37,531 nucleotides of DNA, from NCBI GenBank assembly GCA_919902665.1, contig CAKKRK010000058.1:1-37531 (forward strand), written 5' to 3'. Made by a program: the position numbers and the translations under genes. Of this stretch, positions 1-11,818 are shown piece after piece. The notes under the pieces are model-generated. The model saw only the letters and a list, made by a program, of their open reading frames with translations, did not search any database and was not told where the DNA came from. Each line of letters starts with the position of its first letter. Position 1 is the stretch's first letter. This DNA is from Nitrospiraceae bacterium (lineage in GTDB: Bacteria; Nitrospirota; Nitrospiria; Nitrospirales; Nitrospiraceae).

Positions 1-739
1 TGGTCATGCCGAGCTTTTTCGCCGTCATTTCCAGCATGGCCGCCATCCCACCGACCGTGGCTTGGACCATCGGCATCTCGGAATCGGCATGCATGAGGTC
101 CTTCACCCTCACCAGCAGCCGACGCCCCAACGTACCGCCGGGATGGAATCGGGCAAAATCCTCTTCTTTAAATTCCCGTTTCTGTAGCAGGGCCACGGCC
201 AACGCATCACCCAACGCCAGTGTAGCGGTCGTGCTGGCGGTCGGAGCCAACCCCATCGGGCAGGCCTCTTCCTCCACCGACACATCGAGTGCGACATCGG
301 CATTTTTTGCCAGGGTCGACGTCATCCGTCCTGTGAACGCAATCACCGGAATGCCGAGCCGTTTCACAAACGGAAGCAGCTGCAGCAACTCCTGCGTCTC
401 GCCGCTGTTAGAAATCGCAACCAACGCATCACGTCGCGCCAACATGCCCAGATCTCCATGCACGCCCTCAGCGGGATGCAAAAAGAACGACGACGTACCG
501 GTGCTGGCGAGCGTCGCGGCGATTTTTTGACCGATCAAGCCGGACTTCCCCATGCCCGACACGACGACCTTTCCCTTACACTGAACAAGCAACTGCACCG
601 CCTTTGCGAACTTGGCATCTAACCGATCCACAAGCGATTGGACGGCTCGCGCTTCGATTTCGAGCACGCGCCGACCGTCGGCCAGACTCTCTTCTAGTTT
701 TGAAATTTTCGAATCCCGGCCAGATGGCTTCACGGTCAT
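1..739 (-). CDS. kdsD: Arabinose-5-phosphate isomerase KdsD/KpsF (3' end outside window)
   Basis: Interconverts D-ribulose 5-phosphate and D-arabinose 5-phosphate, the first step of KDO synthesis for lipopolysaccharide, in the cytoplasm. The reading frame is open from the start to the window edge, giving 246 residues. It shows a SIS sugar-isomerase domain with SGMGKSG at about residues 61-67 and a HPAEGVHGD loop near 95, then the start of the CBS region (VKDLMH, about 220). Family members run about 320 residues with two C-terminal CBS domains, so roughly the last quarter is missing here. The ATG start is preceded by only a weak AAGG. An in-frame GTG at 790 would add 17 residues. It lies 83 bp after kdsA in the same operon, which supplies its downstream enzyme. 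Confidence 0.93.
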   Translation of the reverse strand, partial: MTVKPSGRDSKISKLEESLADGRRVLEIEARAVQSLVDRLDAKFAKAVQLLVQCKGKVVVSGMGKSGLIGQKIAATLASTGTSSFFLHPAEGVHGDLGMLARRDALVAISNSGETQELLQLLPFVKRLGIPVIAFTGRMTSTLAKNADVALDVSVEEEACPMGLAPTASTTATLALGDALAVALLQKREFKEEDFARFHPGGTLGRRLLVRVKDLMHADSEMPMVQATVGGMAAMLEMTAKKLGMT

Positions 740-822
740 AGTGTCGCTTCGCCTTTTCGCAACCTTCGGGACTGGATTAGCTGCCTTCACCTTCGTAGAT
801 GGACCGCGCCGCGCGGAAGGTT

Positions 823-1650
823 TCAGTTTCTCGGCTTGGCTGCGTCGCATATGCGTAGAACCCGTTCCAGTAAGGACTTGAGTTGATGTAATGGGACCAT
901 ATTGGGCCCATCAGACAGCGCCTCGTCTGGATTGGGATGGACTTCCATGAAGAATCCATCGACACCCGCTCCGGCCGCGGCGCACGCCAACGGCTCGACA
1001 AATTCCCGCTGGCCACTGGATTTCGTCCCACCACCACCCGGCAGCTGAACGCTGTGCGTCGCATCGAAGACGACAGGATACCCGAAACTTCTCATAAGAG
1101 GAAAGGATCTCATATCCACAACAAGATTATTGTAGCCGAATGACGACCCACGCTCGGTGAGCAGAAGCCGACGGCTTCCACATTCTTCGACTTTTTTGAC
1201 TGCATTGCCCATTTCGATCGGCGAGAGAAATTGCCCCTTCTTCACGTTCACGACTTTTCCTGTTTTTGCAGCGGCAATCAGCAAATCCGTCTGCCGACAG
1301 AGAAAGGCTGGGATCTGAAGGACATCCACCACCTTCCCCGCTTCGGTCGCCTGCTCCTGCGTATGCACGTCAGTCAAGACAGGCAGAGCGAATTGGTCCT
1401 TTACCTTCTTCAATACCGCCAGGCCCTTCTCGATTCCAGGACCACGAAATGAAGCAATGGACGTTCGGTTGGCCTTATCGAAGGATGACTTGAAGATGTA
1501 CGGAATTCCCAGTGACTTCGCAATGTCCGCAACCTGGCCGGCCGTGTCCATCACGAGTTGCTCGCTCTCGATCACACAAGGCCCGGCAATTAGAAACGGA
1601 CGCTGTCCCTGACCGACTTTGAATGAACCGATTTCGACGAGTTGTGCCAT
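823..1650 (-). CDS. kdsA: 3-deoxy-8-phosphooctulonate synthase (KDO-8-phosphate synthase)
   Basis: Condenses phosphoenolpyruvate with arabinose 5-phosphate to KDO 8-phosphate in the cytoplasm. The 275-residue protein has the family's usual length and TIM-barrel motifs: IAGPCVIES at about 21-29, [16 protein letters not shown], and [11 protein letters not shown] near 195. Cys25 in AGPC is the position that is Cys in metal-dependent enzymes such as the Aquifex one and Asn in the metal-independent E. coli one, so this is probably the metal-dependent class (family knowledge plus inference). It starts 9 bp after the pyrG stop and is followed by kdsD, so KDO-8-P and its substrate are made from one transcript. 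Confidence 0.97.
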   Translation of the reverse strand: MAQLVEIGSFKVGQGQRPFLIAGPCVIESEQLVMDTAGQVADIAKSLGIPYIFKSSFDKANRTSIASFRGPGIEKGLAVLKKVKDQFALPVLTDVHTQEQATEAGKVVDVLQIPAFLCRQTDLLIAAAKTGKVVNVKKGQFLSPIEMGNAVKKVEECGSRRLLLTERGSSFGYNNLVVDMRSFPLMRSFGYPVVFDATHSVQLPGGGGTKSSGQREFVEPLACAAAGAGVDGFFMEVHPNPDEALSDGPNMVPLHQLKSLLERVLRICDAAKPRN

Positions 1651-1659
1651 AGCCTACAA

Positions 1660-3261
<1,602 letters not shown>

Positions 3262-3310
3262 GGCTGTCCCCTCTCGTGGACGTCAAACCGATCCGCTCTC
3301 GACAAGAATC

Positions 3311-4114
3311 TCATGACTTGAAAAACACGCCGCTGTTCTGCAGCTCGCGCTTGACCGCCTCGAACTGCTGCAACCGTTCCGCGACGTCAGGCACATCTTC
3401 AGGACGATCAACCCGCAACGAGGCATGTTTGGTTTCCCACACCCGGATGCGAATCCCATGATCCAACGCACGGAGTTGTTCAAGCTTTTCGGCATCCTCC
3501 AAACGACTCGTCGGCAAAGCCGCGAATCGCAGTAAGGTCTCCTTCGTATACATGTACAAACCCAAATGGATGTAGTGGAGTCCTCCGATCACCTGCTGTC
3601 CTGAATCATCACCACGGACGAATGGGATCGGAGCTCGGGAAAAGTACAACGCATCGCCTCGGGCGTTGGTCACCACTTTGACTACGGCAGAATTGAGGAG
3701 GTCTTCCGTAGGGTCCATCACCCGCTTGAGCGTCCCCATGCCTGCCCCGCTTTCCAGAAACGGCTCGATCAGGTCAGTCAATAATTCAGGATTCAAGGGA
3801 ATTTCGTCGCCCTGTAAGTCCAAGAAATAGTCCCCTGCAAACATACGGGCCACAGCAGCGACCCGGTCCGTTCCCGTCCGATAATCACCGGTGACCATAA
3901 CCACACGCCCACCAAACCGCTCAACCGCTTGCTTGATTCGCTCATCATCGGTTGCGACCAACACATCGGAAACAGCACCGCAAGCTGTCGCCCGTTCATA
4001 GACATGTTGAATCATCGGCTTCCCGTTCAGCTCGATGAGCGGCTTGCCAGGGAACCGTGACGACCCATATCGGGCTGGAATCACAACCGTGACGGATCGT
4101 GAACTCTTATTCAT
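3311..4114 (-). CDS. kdsB: 3-deoxy-manno-octulosonate cytidylyltransferase (CMP-KDO synthetase)
   Basis: Activates KDO with CTP to CMP-KDO, the donor for lipid A-core assembly. It shows the family N-terminal nucleotide-binding motif VIPARYGSSRFPGKPL, then VATDDERI, GDYRTGTDRVA and LQGDEIPLNPE. The C-terminal half carries the substrate-loop motif HLGLYMY and KLEQLRAL. I chose the ATG at 4114. It overlaps the TAA of the upstream hldA frame and has a GAGG SD 9 nt upstream. A TTG two codons earlier (4120) is the longer alternative. The length, about 267 residues, is slightly longer than the E. coli enzyme (about 248). Confidence 0.96.
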   Translation of the reverse strand: MNKSSRSVTVVIPARYGSSRFPGKPLIELNGKPMIQHVYERATACGAVSDVLVATDDERIKQAVERFGGRVVMVTGDYRTGTDRVAAVARMFAGDYFLDLQGDEIPLNPELLTDLIEPFLESGAGMGTLKRVMDPTEDLLNSAVVKVVTNARGDALYFSRAPIPFVRGDDSGQQVIGGLHYIHLGLYMYTKETLLRFAALPTSRLEDAEKLEQLRALDHGIRIRVWETKHASLRVDRPEDVPDVAERLQQFEAVKRELQNSGVFFKS

Positions 4115-5174
4115 TTCCAAACGCCTCGGATAATTGTTTCGGCGAGACCGTCGCGGTGCCGACCATGCCTACCACGATCCCGGCCGCATAGTTCGCCATG
4201 ACGGCTCCGGTCTTGATACTTGCTCCGGCCGCCAGCGCCAGCGCCAAGGTTCCGATGACCGTATCTCCTGCACCAGTGACGTCGTAGACCTGTCGAGCCT
4301 TCGTCGGTAAATGCCACGATGCGCCATTGCGCTCATACAAGCTCATGCCTTTTTCACCGCGTGTAATCAGGACGGACTGACACCCGAGACGCTGCCGAAT
4401 CATCGCGCCGGCTTCGTCGATTGTCTGGTCACTGTCTCCGTGCAACCCAGAGGCTTGAGCCGCTTCAAGATGATTCGGCGTCAGCACGGTGACGCCTTTG
4501 TAGTAGCTGAAATGTTCGACCTTCGGATCGACAATGACCGGAACTTTTCTCAACGCAGCAAGTCGTATGAGATCGGACATGAGTGCCGGCGACACAACTC
4601 CCTTGGCATAGTCCGACACCACGATACAGGACAACTCTCGAATCCGTGATTCCACATACCGGAGAATCTTTTTCCGCAGCGCCACTTTCAGTTCGCTCCG
4701 TCCCTCGATGTCATACCGCACAATCTGCTGGTTATGCGCGATCACACGACTTTTTCTGGTCGTTGGGCGATCATGATCGATCACCACCCCCCCGCGGCTT
4801 GATCGTTTGTTGCCGAGCTCCTTCATCAACAGACGCCCGCTTTCATCCGACCCGACCACACCGCAGAGATCGGCCTTTCCTCCAAGCGCCAAAATATTGT
4901 TGAACACATTCGCCGCCCCACCAAGCCGGAGAGATTCCGACTCGACATGAACTACCGGAACTGGGGCTTCAGGGGAAATCCGGCTGACCCGTCCCATTAC
5001 ATAGTGATCGAGAATGAGGTCGCCGACAACGAGGATCGATGCCTGCGGAAATCGCTGAAGATACTGTCGGAGCGCCTTAGGCGACAACGCATCACCCTTC
5101 CCATTCGAGTCTGCACTCGGAAGGGAAGAGACGCTGCGTTTCGTTATTGAATCGCCTTTCCGAATCGTTCCCAT
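4107..5174 (-). CDS. hldA: D-glycero-beta-D-manno-heptose-7-phosphate kinase (RfaE1/HldA type)
   Basis: PfkB/ribokinase-family kinase that phosphorylates heptose 7-phosphate at C1 for ADP-heptose synthesis. Visible family motifs are VVGDLILDHYVMGRVSRISPEAPVPV, LGGAANV, VSDYAKG, and the C-terminal VTGAGDT with the catalytic Asp. The protein ends just after the kinase fold (about 355 residues), so it lacks the C-terminal nucleotidyltransferase (RfaE2) half of bifunctional HldE; the adenylyltransferase must be encoded elsewhere. The frame is open to 5216, but that start would lie deep inside lepB. The ATG at 5174 (MGTIRKG) overlaps lepB by 31 bp and is preferred, though the exact start is uncertain. 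It overlaps the kdsB start by 8 bp. Confidence 0.9.
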   Translation of the reverse strand: MGTIRKGDSITKRSVSSLPSADSNGKGDALSPKALRQYLQRFPQASILVVGDLILDHYVMGRVSRISPEAPVPVVHVESESLRLGGAANVFNNILALGGKADLCGVVGSDESGRLLMKELGNKRSSRGGVVIDHDRPTTRKSRVIAHNQQIVRYDIEGRSELKVALRKKILRYVESRIRELSCIVVSDYAKGVVSPALMSDLIRLAALRKVPVIVDPKVEHFSYYKGVTVLTPNHLEAAQASGLHGDSDQTIDEAGAMIRQRLGCQSVLITRGEKGMSLYERNGASWHLPTKARQVYDVTGAGDTVIGTLALALAAGASIKTGAVMANYAAGIVVGMVGTATVSPKQLSEAFGNE

Positions 5175-5913
5175 CTGACCCACTCCGTCCAATTTCCCTG
5201 CCCATTCCAGGACCAATAGATACGGAACGCTCTACCGCGGATCTTTTCTTCGCGCACATAGCCCCAAAACCGGCTGTCCAGACTTTGGTCGCGATTATCG
5301 CCCATCACGAAATACGATCCATCCGGGACCGTCACCGGTCCAAAATTATCGCGGGGGTTGATCGTTCCGTCGATGACGCCGGGATCGATTCGTTGCGTAA
5401 AGGCTTTATCGTCGAGTGGCTGGCTATTTACCAGGACGACCTTATTCTTAAGTTGGACGGTATCCCCTGGCAGACCGACAATGCGCTTGATGAAATCTTT
5501 CTCTTCGTCCTCGGGAAACCGAAACACGATGATGTCGCCCCGCTGCGGCTTGCCGAACGTCACAACCGTTTCGGACGTGTAGCAATTGAGCGGTGGGAAA
5601 CTCCATAGCACCTTACAGTCCGTCGGCCACTGCAGGCCATAGGAAAGCTTACTGACCAAAATATGATCACCGATCTGCAAGGTCGGAATCATTGATCCTG
5701 ATGGAATCTTAAATGCCTGCACGACGAACACGCGGATGGCAAATGCCAGGAGCATCGCCACAATGATCGCTTCCGCATATTCCCGGACAAGAGACTTCCG
5801 CCCCGATTGGTCCGTGTTGTCGGCGAGTTTGGCCTCCGAGAGCGCGGCCTGGTCTCCCCCCCCACGCGGAGCGCCTGGCAACTTATCCAGATTTCTCGGA
5901 TTCTGATCGAGGC

Positions 5914-5917
<4 letters not shown>
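5144..5917 (-). CDS. lepB: Signal peptidase I
   Basis: Inner-membrane serine protease that cleaves signal peptides from exported proteins. The 257-residue protein has a cytoplasmic N-terminus of about 45 residues, one transmembrane segment (about 50-68), and the catalytic box [10 protein letters not shown] with Ser75. It also has the general-base Lys144 in [12 protein letters not shown] and the C-terminal [14 protein letters not shown] box. All S26 family boxes are intact. Its ATG overlaps the lepA TGA (ATGA), a typical translationally coupled junction, and a GGAG lies 4 nt upstream. The lepA-lepB pairing is classical. Confidence 0.97.
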
Positions 5918-7713
<1,796 letters not shown>

Positions 7714-7741
7714 ATCCTAGCTCATTGGTGAAAAATGGGTC

Positions 7742-7770
7742 ATTATAGTAACTGCTTCCTGGGTTGTCAA
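7742..7770 (-). promoter_or_regulatory. Consensus sigma-70 promoter for the lepA operon
   Basis: Reading the minus strand, TTGACA (7770-7765), a 17-nt spacer and TATAAT (7747-7742) match the housekeeping consensus at every position. Transcription should start near 7735, about 22 nt before the TTG of lepA. The -35 hexamer overlaps that of the divergent promoter at 7764-7792. Confidence 0.85.
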
Positions 7771-7792
7771 AGAGATCACCTCCACCTATAAT
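7764..7792 (+). promoter_or_regulatory. Divergent sigma-70 promoter for bioA
   Basis: On the plus strand TTGTCA (7764-7769), a 17-nt spacer and TATAAT (7787-7792) form a near-consensus promoter pointing at bioA. The TTGTCAA heptamer at 7764-7770 serves both directions. The predicted 5' UTR to the bioA ATG is about 100 nt. It contains an inverted repeat GTCAATC/GATTGAC at 7842-7848 and 7873-7879. Confidence 0.75.
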
Positions 7793-7898
7793 CACGCGCC
7801 GCCATCGAGGTCACTCCCTCGTCCATCGGCAGTCGTCAAGAGTCAATCACAGATCGTCCAGTCTGATCCCAGGATTGACGAACAACATTCAAGGAGTC

Positions 7899-9266
7899 AT
7901 GACTCGACCACCCTCTACGAAGCAGCTGAGGAACTGGGACCGACGCTATCTCTGGCATCCGTTTACCCAGATGCAGGAGTGGGAACAGGAAGACCCGCTG
8001 ATCATCGAGCGCGGGGACGGTTCCTACCTCATCGATACGGAAGGGAAACGCTATCTCGATGGCACATCGTCCATCTGGGTGAATCTCCACGGACACCGAC
8101 ATCCCGTCCTGAACCACGCCATCAAGAAACAACTCGACAACATCGCCCACTCCACGTTCCTGGGCCTCTCCAATCCACCGGCTATTGAGCTGGCCCGCGC
8201 CTTGATCCAGATCGCACCAAAGGGGCTCACACGCGTCTTCTATTCGGACAATGGTTCGACGGCGGTAGAAATCGCCCTGAAGATGGCCGTCCAATACTGG
8301 CAACAGCGGCATCCAGGGGCTGGCCCAAAAAATACGTTTCTCCATCTCAAGATGGCGTATCACGGGGATACGATCGGAGCCGTGAGCGTCGGCAATATCG
8401 CGCTGTTTCATTCTCGCTTCAAACCGCTGTTGTTCCCAACGCTGGCAGCAGAGCCACCCTATTGTTACCGCTGCCCGCTCAAACTCGCCTATCCCTCCTG
8501 CAAGATAGCCTGCATCGACCCAATTGAACAAATCTTGAAACGTCGTCATCACGAACTAGCCGGATTCATCATCGAACCACTGATGCAAGCGGCTGCCGGT
8601 ATGATTCCCCAGCCGGCCGGGTATCTGAAACGAGTCCGAGAACTTTGCACAAAATACAAAGTCCTCTTGATCACCGATGAAGTCGCGACAGGTTTCGGGC
8701 GAACCGGCAAGATGTTCGCGTGCGAGCATGAACGGATCACACCGGATCTGATGGCGATCAGCAAGGGACTCACCGGTGGATATATGCCGCTTGCGGCGAC
8801 CCTCACGACCGATGAGATCTATCAAGGATTTTTGGGCACCTACGACGAATTCAAGACCTTCTTTCATGGGCACAGTTTTACCGGAAATCCCCTGGGCTGT
8901 GCCGTGGCCCTGGCCAATCTCCAAGTGTTCCGCCAGGAGAAAACACTATCCCGACTATCCGCAAAGATCAAGATGTTGACCCAATGGCTGAAGCCGATCG
9001 CTGATATTCCTCATGTTGGCGACATCCGACAGCGTGGGTTCATGGTTGGGATCGAGCTGGTCCAAGACAAGACTACCAAAACACCGTACCCCCTCAGCGC
9101 CAAGGCTGGTCACCACGTGGCGGCCATCGCCCGATCGAAGGGACTCATTTTAAGACCTATCGGGAACGTGCTTGTGCTCATACCTCCCCTCTCGACAACA
9201 ACAGAAGAATTAAAGAAAATGCTAGAAATCATCAAGAAATCCATAGAGACTCTGCACAGTGATTGA
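7899..9266 (+). CDS. bioA: Adenosylmethionine-8-amino-7-oxononanoate aminotransferase
   Basis: PLP-dependent class III aminotransferase that uses S-adenosylmethionine to convert KAPA to DAPA in biotin synthesis. Diagnostic motifs are LWHPFTQMQEW at the N-terminus, YSDNGSTAVEIALK, YHGDTIGAVSVG, LITDEVATGFGRTG and the PLP lysine in ISKGLTGGYMPLAATL, followed by HGHSFTGNPLG. The frame is open back to 7764, but that lies inside the promoter. The ATG at 7899 gives 455 residues, the usual length. Its AAGGAG is only 2 nt upstream, which is unusually close. No other bio gene is in the window. lhgO follows by 48 bp. Confidence 0.93.
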   Translation: MTRPPSTKQLRNWDRRYLWHPFTQMQEWEQEDPLIIERGDGSYLIDTEGKRYLDGTSSIWVNLHGHRHPVLNHAIKKQLDNIAHSTFLGLSNPPAIELARALIQIAPKGLTRVFYSDNGSTAVEIALKMAVQYWQQRHPGAGPKNTFLHLKMAYHGDTIGAVSVGNIALFHSRFKPLLFPTLAAEPPYCYRCPLKLAYPSCKIACIDPIEQILKRRHHELAGFIIEPLMQAAAGMIPQPAGYLKRVRELCTKYKVLLITDEVATGFGRTGKMFACEHERITPDLMAISKGLTGGYMPLAATLTTDEIYQGFLGTYDEFKTFFHGHSFTGNPLGCAVALANLQVFRQEKTLSRLSAKIKMLTQWLKPIADIPHVGDIRQRGFMVGIELVQDKTTKTPYPLSAKAGHHVAAIARSKGLILRPIGNVLVLIPPLSTTTEELKKMLEIIKKSIETLHSD

Positions 9267-9314
9267 GTCTCACTGAGATGCGTCACCCAATCGCCAAGAG
9301 AGCCACGACACATT

Positions 9315-10514
9315 ATGCAAACCTGTGATTTTCTCGTCATTGGAGGTGGAGTCATCGGCCTCAGCATCGCGCGTGAGCTTCGCAAACGCCAGGCAGATGC
9401 CAGCGTGCTGTTAATCGAAAAGGAACCTTCTTGCGGGGCCCATGCTAGTGGACGCAATAGTGGAGTCCTGCACGCGGGATTCTACTACTCACCCGACAGC
9501 CTAAAAGCGAAGTTTACTCGTCTTGGGAACGAACGACTGACCGCCTACTGCGAGGAAAAACACATCCCCCTCAATAAATGCGGCAAGCTCGTCGTTGCCA
9601 AGGATGCGGCCGATTTGCCATCGCTGGATGAATTATTCCGTCGCGGACAAGTCAACGGCATTGAACTTCAGGCCATCACGGAAATAGAGGCCAAGTCCAT
9701 TGAGCCACGAGTCAAGACCTACCAACGCGCCCTCTTTTCGCCACGTACCTCGACGGTAAGTCCGCTTCAAGTGGTCAATGCGATGCAGGAAGATGCACTC
9801 CGGGAGGGTATTCAAATTCAGTGCAACACAGCCTATCGACGACGAAACGACACAAGAGTGTCCACCGACCGCGACAGTATTGAGGCCGGCTACGTCGTGA
9901 ACGCCGCTGGTCTGTATGCCGATAAAATTGCGATGGACTATGGATTCTCGGAAAAGTATCGCATCCTGCCTTTTAAAGGCCTCTACCTCTATTCCGATGA
10001 ACCACCAGGTTCGATCCGTACCAATATTTACCCTGTTCCGGATCTCAGGAATCCGTTCCTGGGTGTCCACTTCACAATCACGGCCGACGGAAAAGCCAAA
10101 ATCGGCCCGACAGCCATTCCGGCTTTGTGGCGAGAGAATTATGAGGGGTTCGGCAACTTCAATTTCGGTGAACTTGTTGAAGTCGCAAGTCGAGGGCTCG
10201 GCTTACTGACCGGGGCGGGATTCGATTTCCGACGCTTGGCGATGGAGGAGGTTGCCAAATACTCGCGGGGCAAGATGGTGGCACTTGCCTCGGTACTCGC
10301 CGAAGGCGTGGCCGAGCGCAACTACCATAAATGGGGCCGGCCAGGAATTCGAGCCCAGCTCCTCGACATCACGAAGAAAAAGCTTGAAATGGATTTCGTC
10401 CTGGAAGGCGACAACCGCTCCATGCACGTGCTCAACGCCGTGTCTCCCGCCTTTACCTGCTCGCTCCCCTTCGCAAGCCATGTGTGCGATCACATCGACA
10501 ATGCGATAGGCTGA
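9315..10514 (+). CDS. lhgO: L-2-hydroxyglutarate oxidase (FAD-dependent)
   Basis: Flavoprotein of the DAO/GlpD superfamily that oxidises L-2-hydroxyglutarate to 2-oxoglutarate and repairs a side product of central metabolism. The 399-residue protein opens with a Rossmann FAD motif (VIGGGVIGLSIARELRKR, about 8-25, followed by an acidic Glu near 36). The LhgO signatures are GRNSGVLHAGFYY, KCGKLVVA, VNAAGLYADKIA, PFKGLYL and VHFTITADGKAKIGPTA. It probably feeds electrons to the membrane quinone pool, as in E. coli LhgO (family knowledge). It is likely cotranscribed with bioA. It ends in a hairpin shared with the convergent gene. Confidence 0.88.
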   Translation: MQTCDFLVIGGGVIGLSIARELRKRQADASVLLIEKEPSCGAHASGRNSGVLHAGFYYSPDSLKAKFTRLGNERLTAYCEEKHIPLNKCGKLVVAKDAADLPSLDELFRRGQVNGIELQAITEIEAKSIEPRVKTYQRALFSPRTSTVSPLQVVNAMQEDALREGIQIQCNTAYRRRNDTRVSTDRDSIEAGYVVNAAGLYADKIAMDYGFSEKYRILPFKGLYLYSDEPPGSIRTNIYPVPDLRNPFLGVHFTITADGKAKIGPTAIPALWRENYEGFGNFNFGELVEVASRGLGLLTGAGFDFRRLAMEEVAKYSRGKMVALASVLAEGVAERNYHKWGRPGIRAQLLDITKKKLEMDFVLEGDNRSMHVLNAVSPAFTCSLPFASHVCDHIDNAIG

Positions 10515-10525
10515 GACGACTCAGC
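10510..10525. terminator. Perfect hairpin at a convergent gene junction, possible bidirectional terminator
   Basis: GCTGAG-ACGA-CTCAGC forms a 6-bp perfect stem with a 4-nt loop. The two arms contain the TGA stops of the converging lhgO (plus) and SAM-hydroxide adenosyltransferase (minus) genes. No T-tract follows in either direction, so it is not a canonical intrinsic terminator. Confidence 0.45.
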
Positions 10526-11318
10526 ACAGACGGACTTCTTCTCCCACACCAACTTGCAGACAGCGCGCCGCGCTATCTTCCTGCAAAAAGATTTCCAAAT
10601 TCTCACTACTATTGATCAGCGCAGAGGGACTCTCCCGATTTCCCTGGCTGTAGCTCCCAACCAAATCGTTGATGACATAGGCTCCAACATAAATCTCGAG
10701 AGATTGCCCCCCGACTGCCCGAAACTCCCTCACCTGCCTCGCGGTAATATTAGAGATGAGATTCCCGAAGCGATCGACGGATACAATCCTGCCGATCAGC
10801 ACTTCTTCATGCCACACGGGGATCGCCACGGAACGGTGGATTGGATCCTGGACCACCGGCCCAAAAAATGCCGGCGGCACGCCTTTGCTCAACCATGCAG
10901 CAGCCGGCGCGAACACATCTCGCCCATCAAAGGTCGACCCTGTCGTTTGAAGACGATAATCCTGATTCACGATCTGCCATATCTTCGCCCCCTGCTCCTG
11001 CTCTAGGAGTTCACTGAACAGCCCATTATCCGGTCCCACAAAAAATGAGCCGGCCGCGGACACGAGCAACGCCCGTCGCTCGGTTCCGACTCCGGGATCG
11101 ACCACGGCAACATGGATAGTTCCTGCTGGAAAATAACGATAGCAGGACTTGAGAAAGTACCCGGCTTCCTGAATCTGATGAGAGGCGATTTGATGAGAGA
11201 GATCGACGACGGCAGCGGTAGAATTGATCGACAGAATGACCCCTTTCATGCTTGCCACGAAGCAATCTCGCTCGCCGAAATCTGTCAGCAGCGTGATAAG
11301 GGGGCGTGCATCCTGCAC
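10521..11318 (-). CDS. SAM hydroxide adenosyltransferase (DUF62 family)
   Basis: Member of the DUF62 family, which hydrolyses S-adenosylmethionine to adenosine and methionine and is related to fluorinase and chlorinase. Family blocks are PLITLLTDFGERD, FPAGTIHVAVVDPGVGTERR, FVGPDNGLFS, STFDGRDVFAPAAAWL and VSVDRFGNLISNI. The catalytic triad known for the family is Asp-Arg-His. The Asp and Arg of VDPGVGTERR are present, but the His position (usually FHGRD) is Asp here. I chose the GTG at 11318 (265 residues). It lies one base after the greA TAA with AGGA 8 nt upstream. The longer ATG at 11360 would lie inside greA. It is the last gene of the pyr-car-greA operon. Confidence 0.85.
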   Translation of the reverse strand: MQDARPLITLLTDFGERDCFVASMKGVILSINSTAAVVDLSHQIASHQIQEAGYFLKSCYRYFPAGTIHVAVVDPGVGTERRALLVSAAGSFFVGPDNGLFSELLEQEQGAKIWQIVNQDYRLQTTGSTFDGRDVFAPAAAWLSKGVPPAFFGPVVQDPIHRSVAIPVWHEEVLIGRIVSVDRFGNLISNITARQVREFRAVGGQSLEIYVGAYVINDLVGSYSQGNRESPSALINSSENLEIFLQEDSAARCLQVGVGEEVRLC

Positions 11319-11319
11319 G

Positions 11320-11796
11320 TTAGAGTTCCTCGAATTTGATCTCCTTGACCTCGTATTCAACCATCTTGGCGGGTGTCTTCACTTCCACGAAGTCTCCAAC
11401 ACGCTTTCCAATCAGCGCTCGCCCAACAGGGGACTGCACCGAGATCTTGTTGAATTTCATGTCGGCTTCGTCCTGCCCAACCAAGGTATACTGTTTCTTG
11501 GCTTGGGACTCCTGTTCGACGACTAAGACCGTCGCACCAAAAACGATCGTCTCGCTGATGCGTCCTGCGATCTCCACCACACGGGCATCGGCCAGCTTGG
11601 TTTCGAGTTCAGCGATGCGCGATTCGATGAAGCCTTGGCGCTCTTTGGCAGCGTCATACTCGGCGTTCTCACTAAGATCGCCATGCGCTCTGGCTTCCGC
11701 GATGGCTTCGATGTTTTTGAGTCGCTCGACCTTGCGCAAACGATCCAATTCTGCCTTTAACGCCTCGTAGCCTTTCTTCGTAATTGGTGTCGGCAT
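11320..11796 (-). CDS. greA: Transcription elongation factor GreA
   Basis: Binds the RNA polymerase secondary channel and stimulates cleavage of backtracked transcripts. The 158-residue protein has the canonical two-part layout. An N-terminal antiparallel coiled coil (about 1-75) contains the tip region LSENAEYDAAKERQ, whose acidic residues act at the active site. A C-terminal FKBP-like domain ends in SPVGRALIGKRVGDFVEV and a short tail. It follows carB by 22 bp and is translationally adjacent to the DUF62 gene, so it is probably transcribed with the pyrimidine operon. Confidence 0.97.
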   Translation of the reverse strand: MPTPITKKGYEALKAELDRLRKVERLKNIEAIAEARAHGDLSENAEYDAAKERQGFIESRIAELETKLADARVVEIAGRISETIVFGATVLVVEQESQAKKQYTLVGQDEADMKFNKISVQSPVGRALIGKRVGDFVEVKTPAKMVEYEVKEIKFEEL

Positions 11797-11818
11797 GCTC
11801 TGATCGCTCCTGAACAGG

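Noticed and set aside
6..530. 174-codon plus-strand frame at the left edge
   Set aside because: Antisense shadow of kdsD, whose minus-strand frame shows complete SIS-domain motifs.
7873..7878. TTGACG as a bioA -35 element
   Set aside because: It is only about 20 nt from the start codon, so any transcript would begin inside the gene; the upstream TTGTCA-17-TATAAT is better.
7764..7898. Upstream extension of bioA
   Set aside because: It overlaps the promoter -35/-10 and adds 45 residues absent from BioA proteins.
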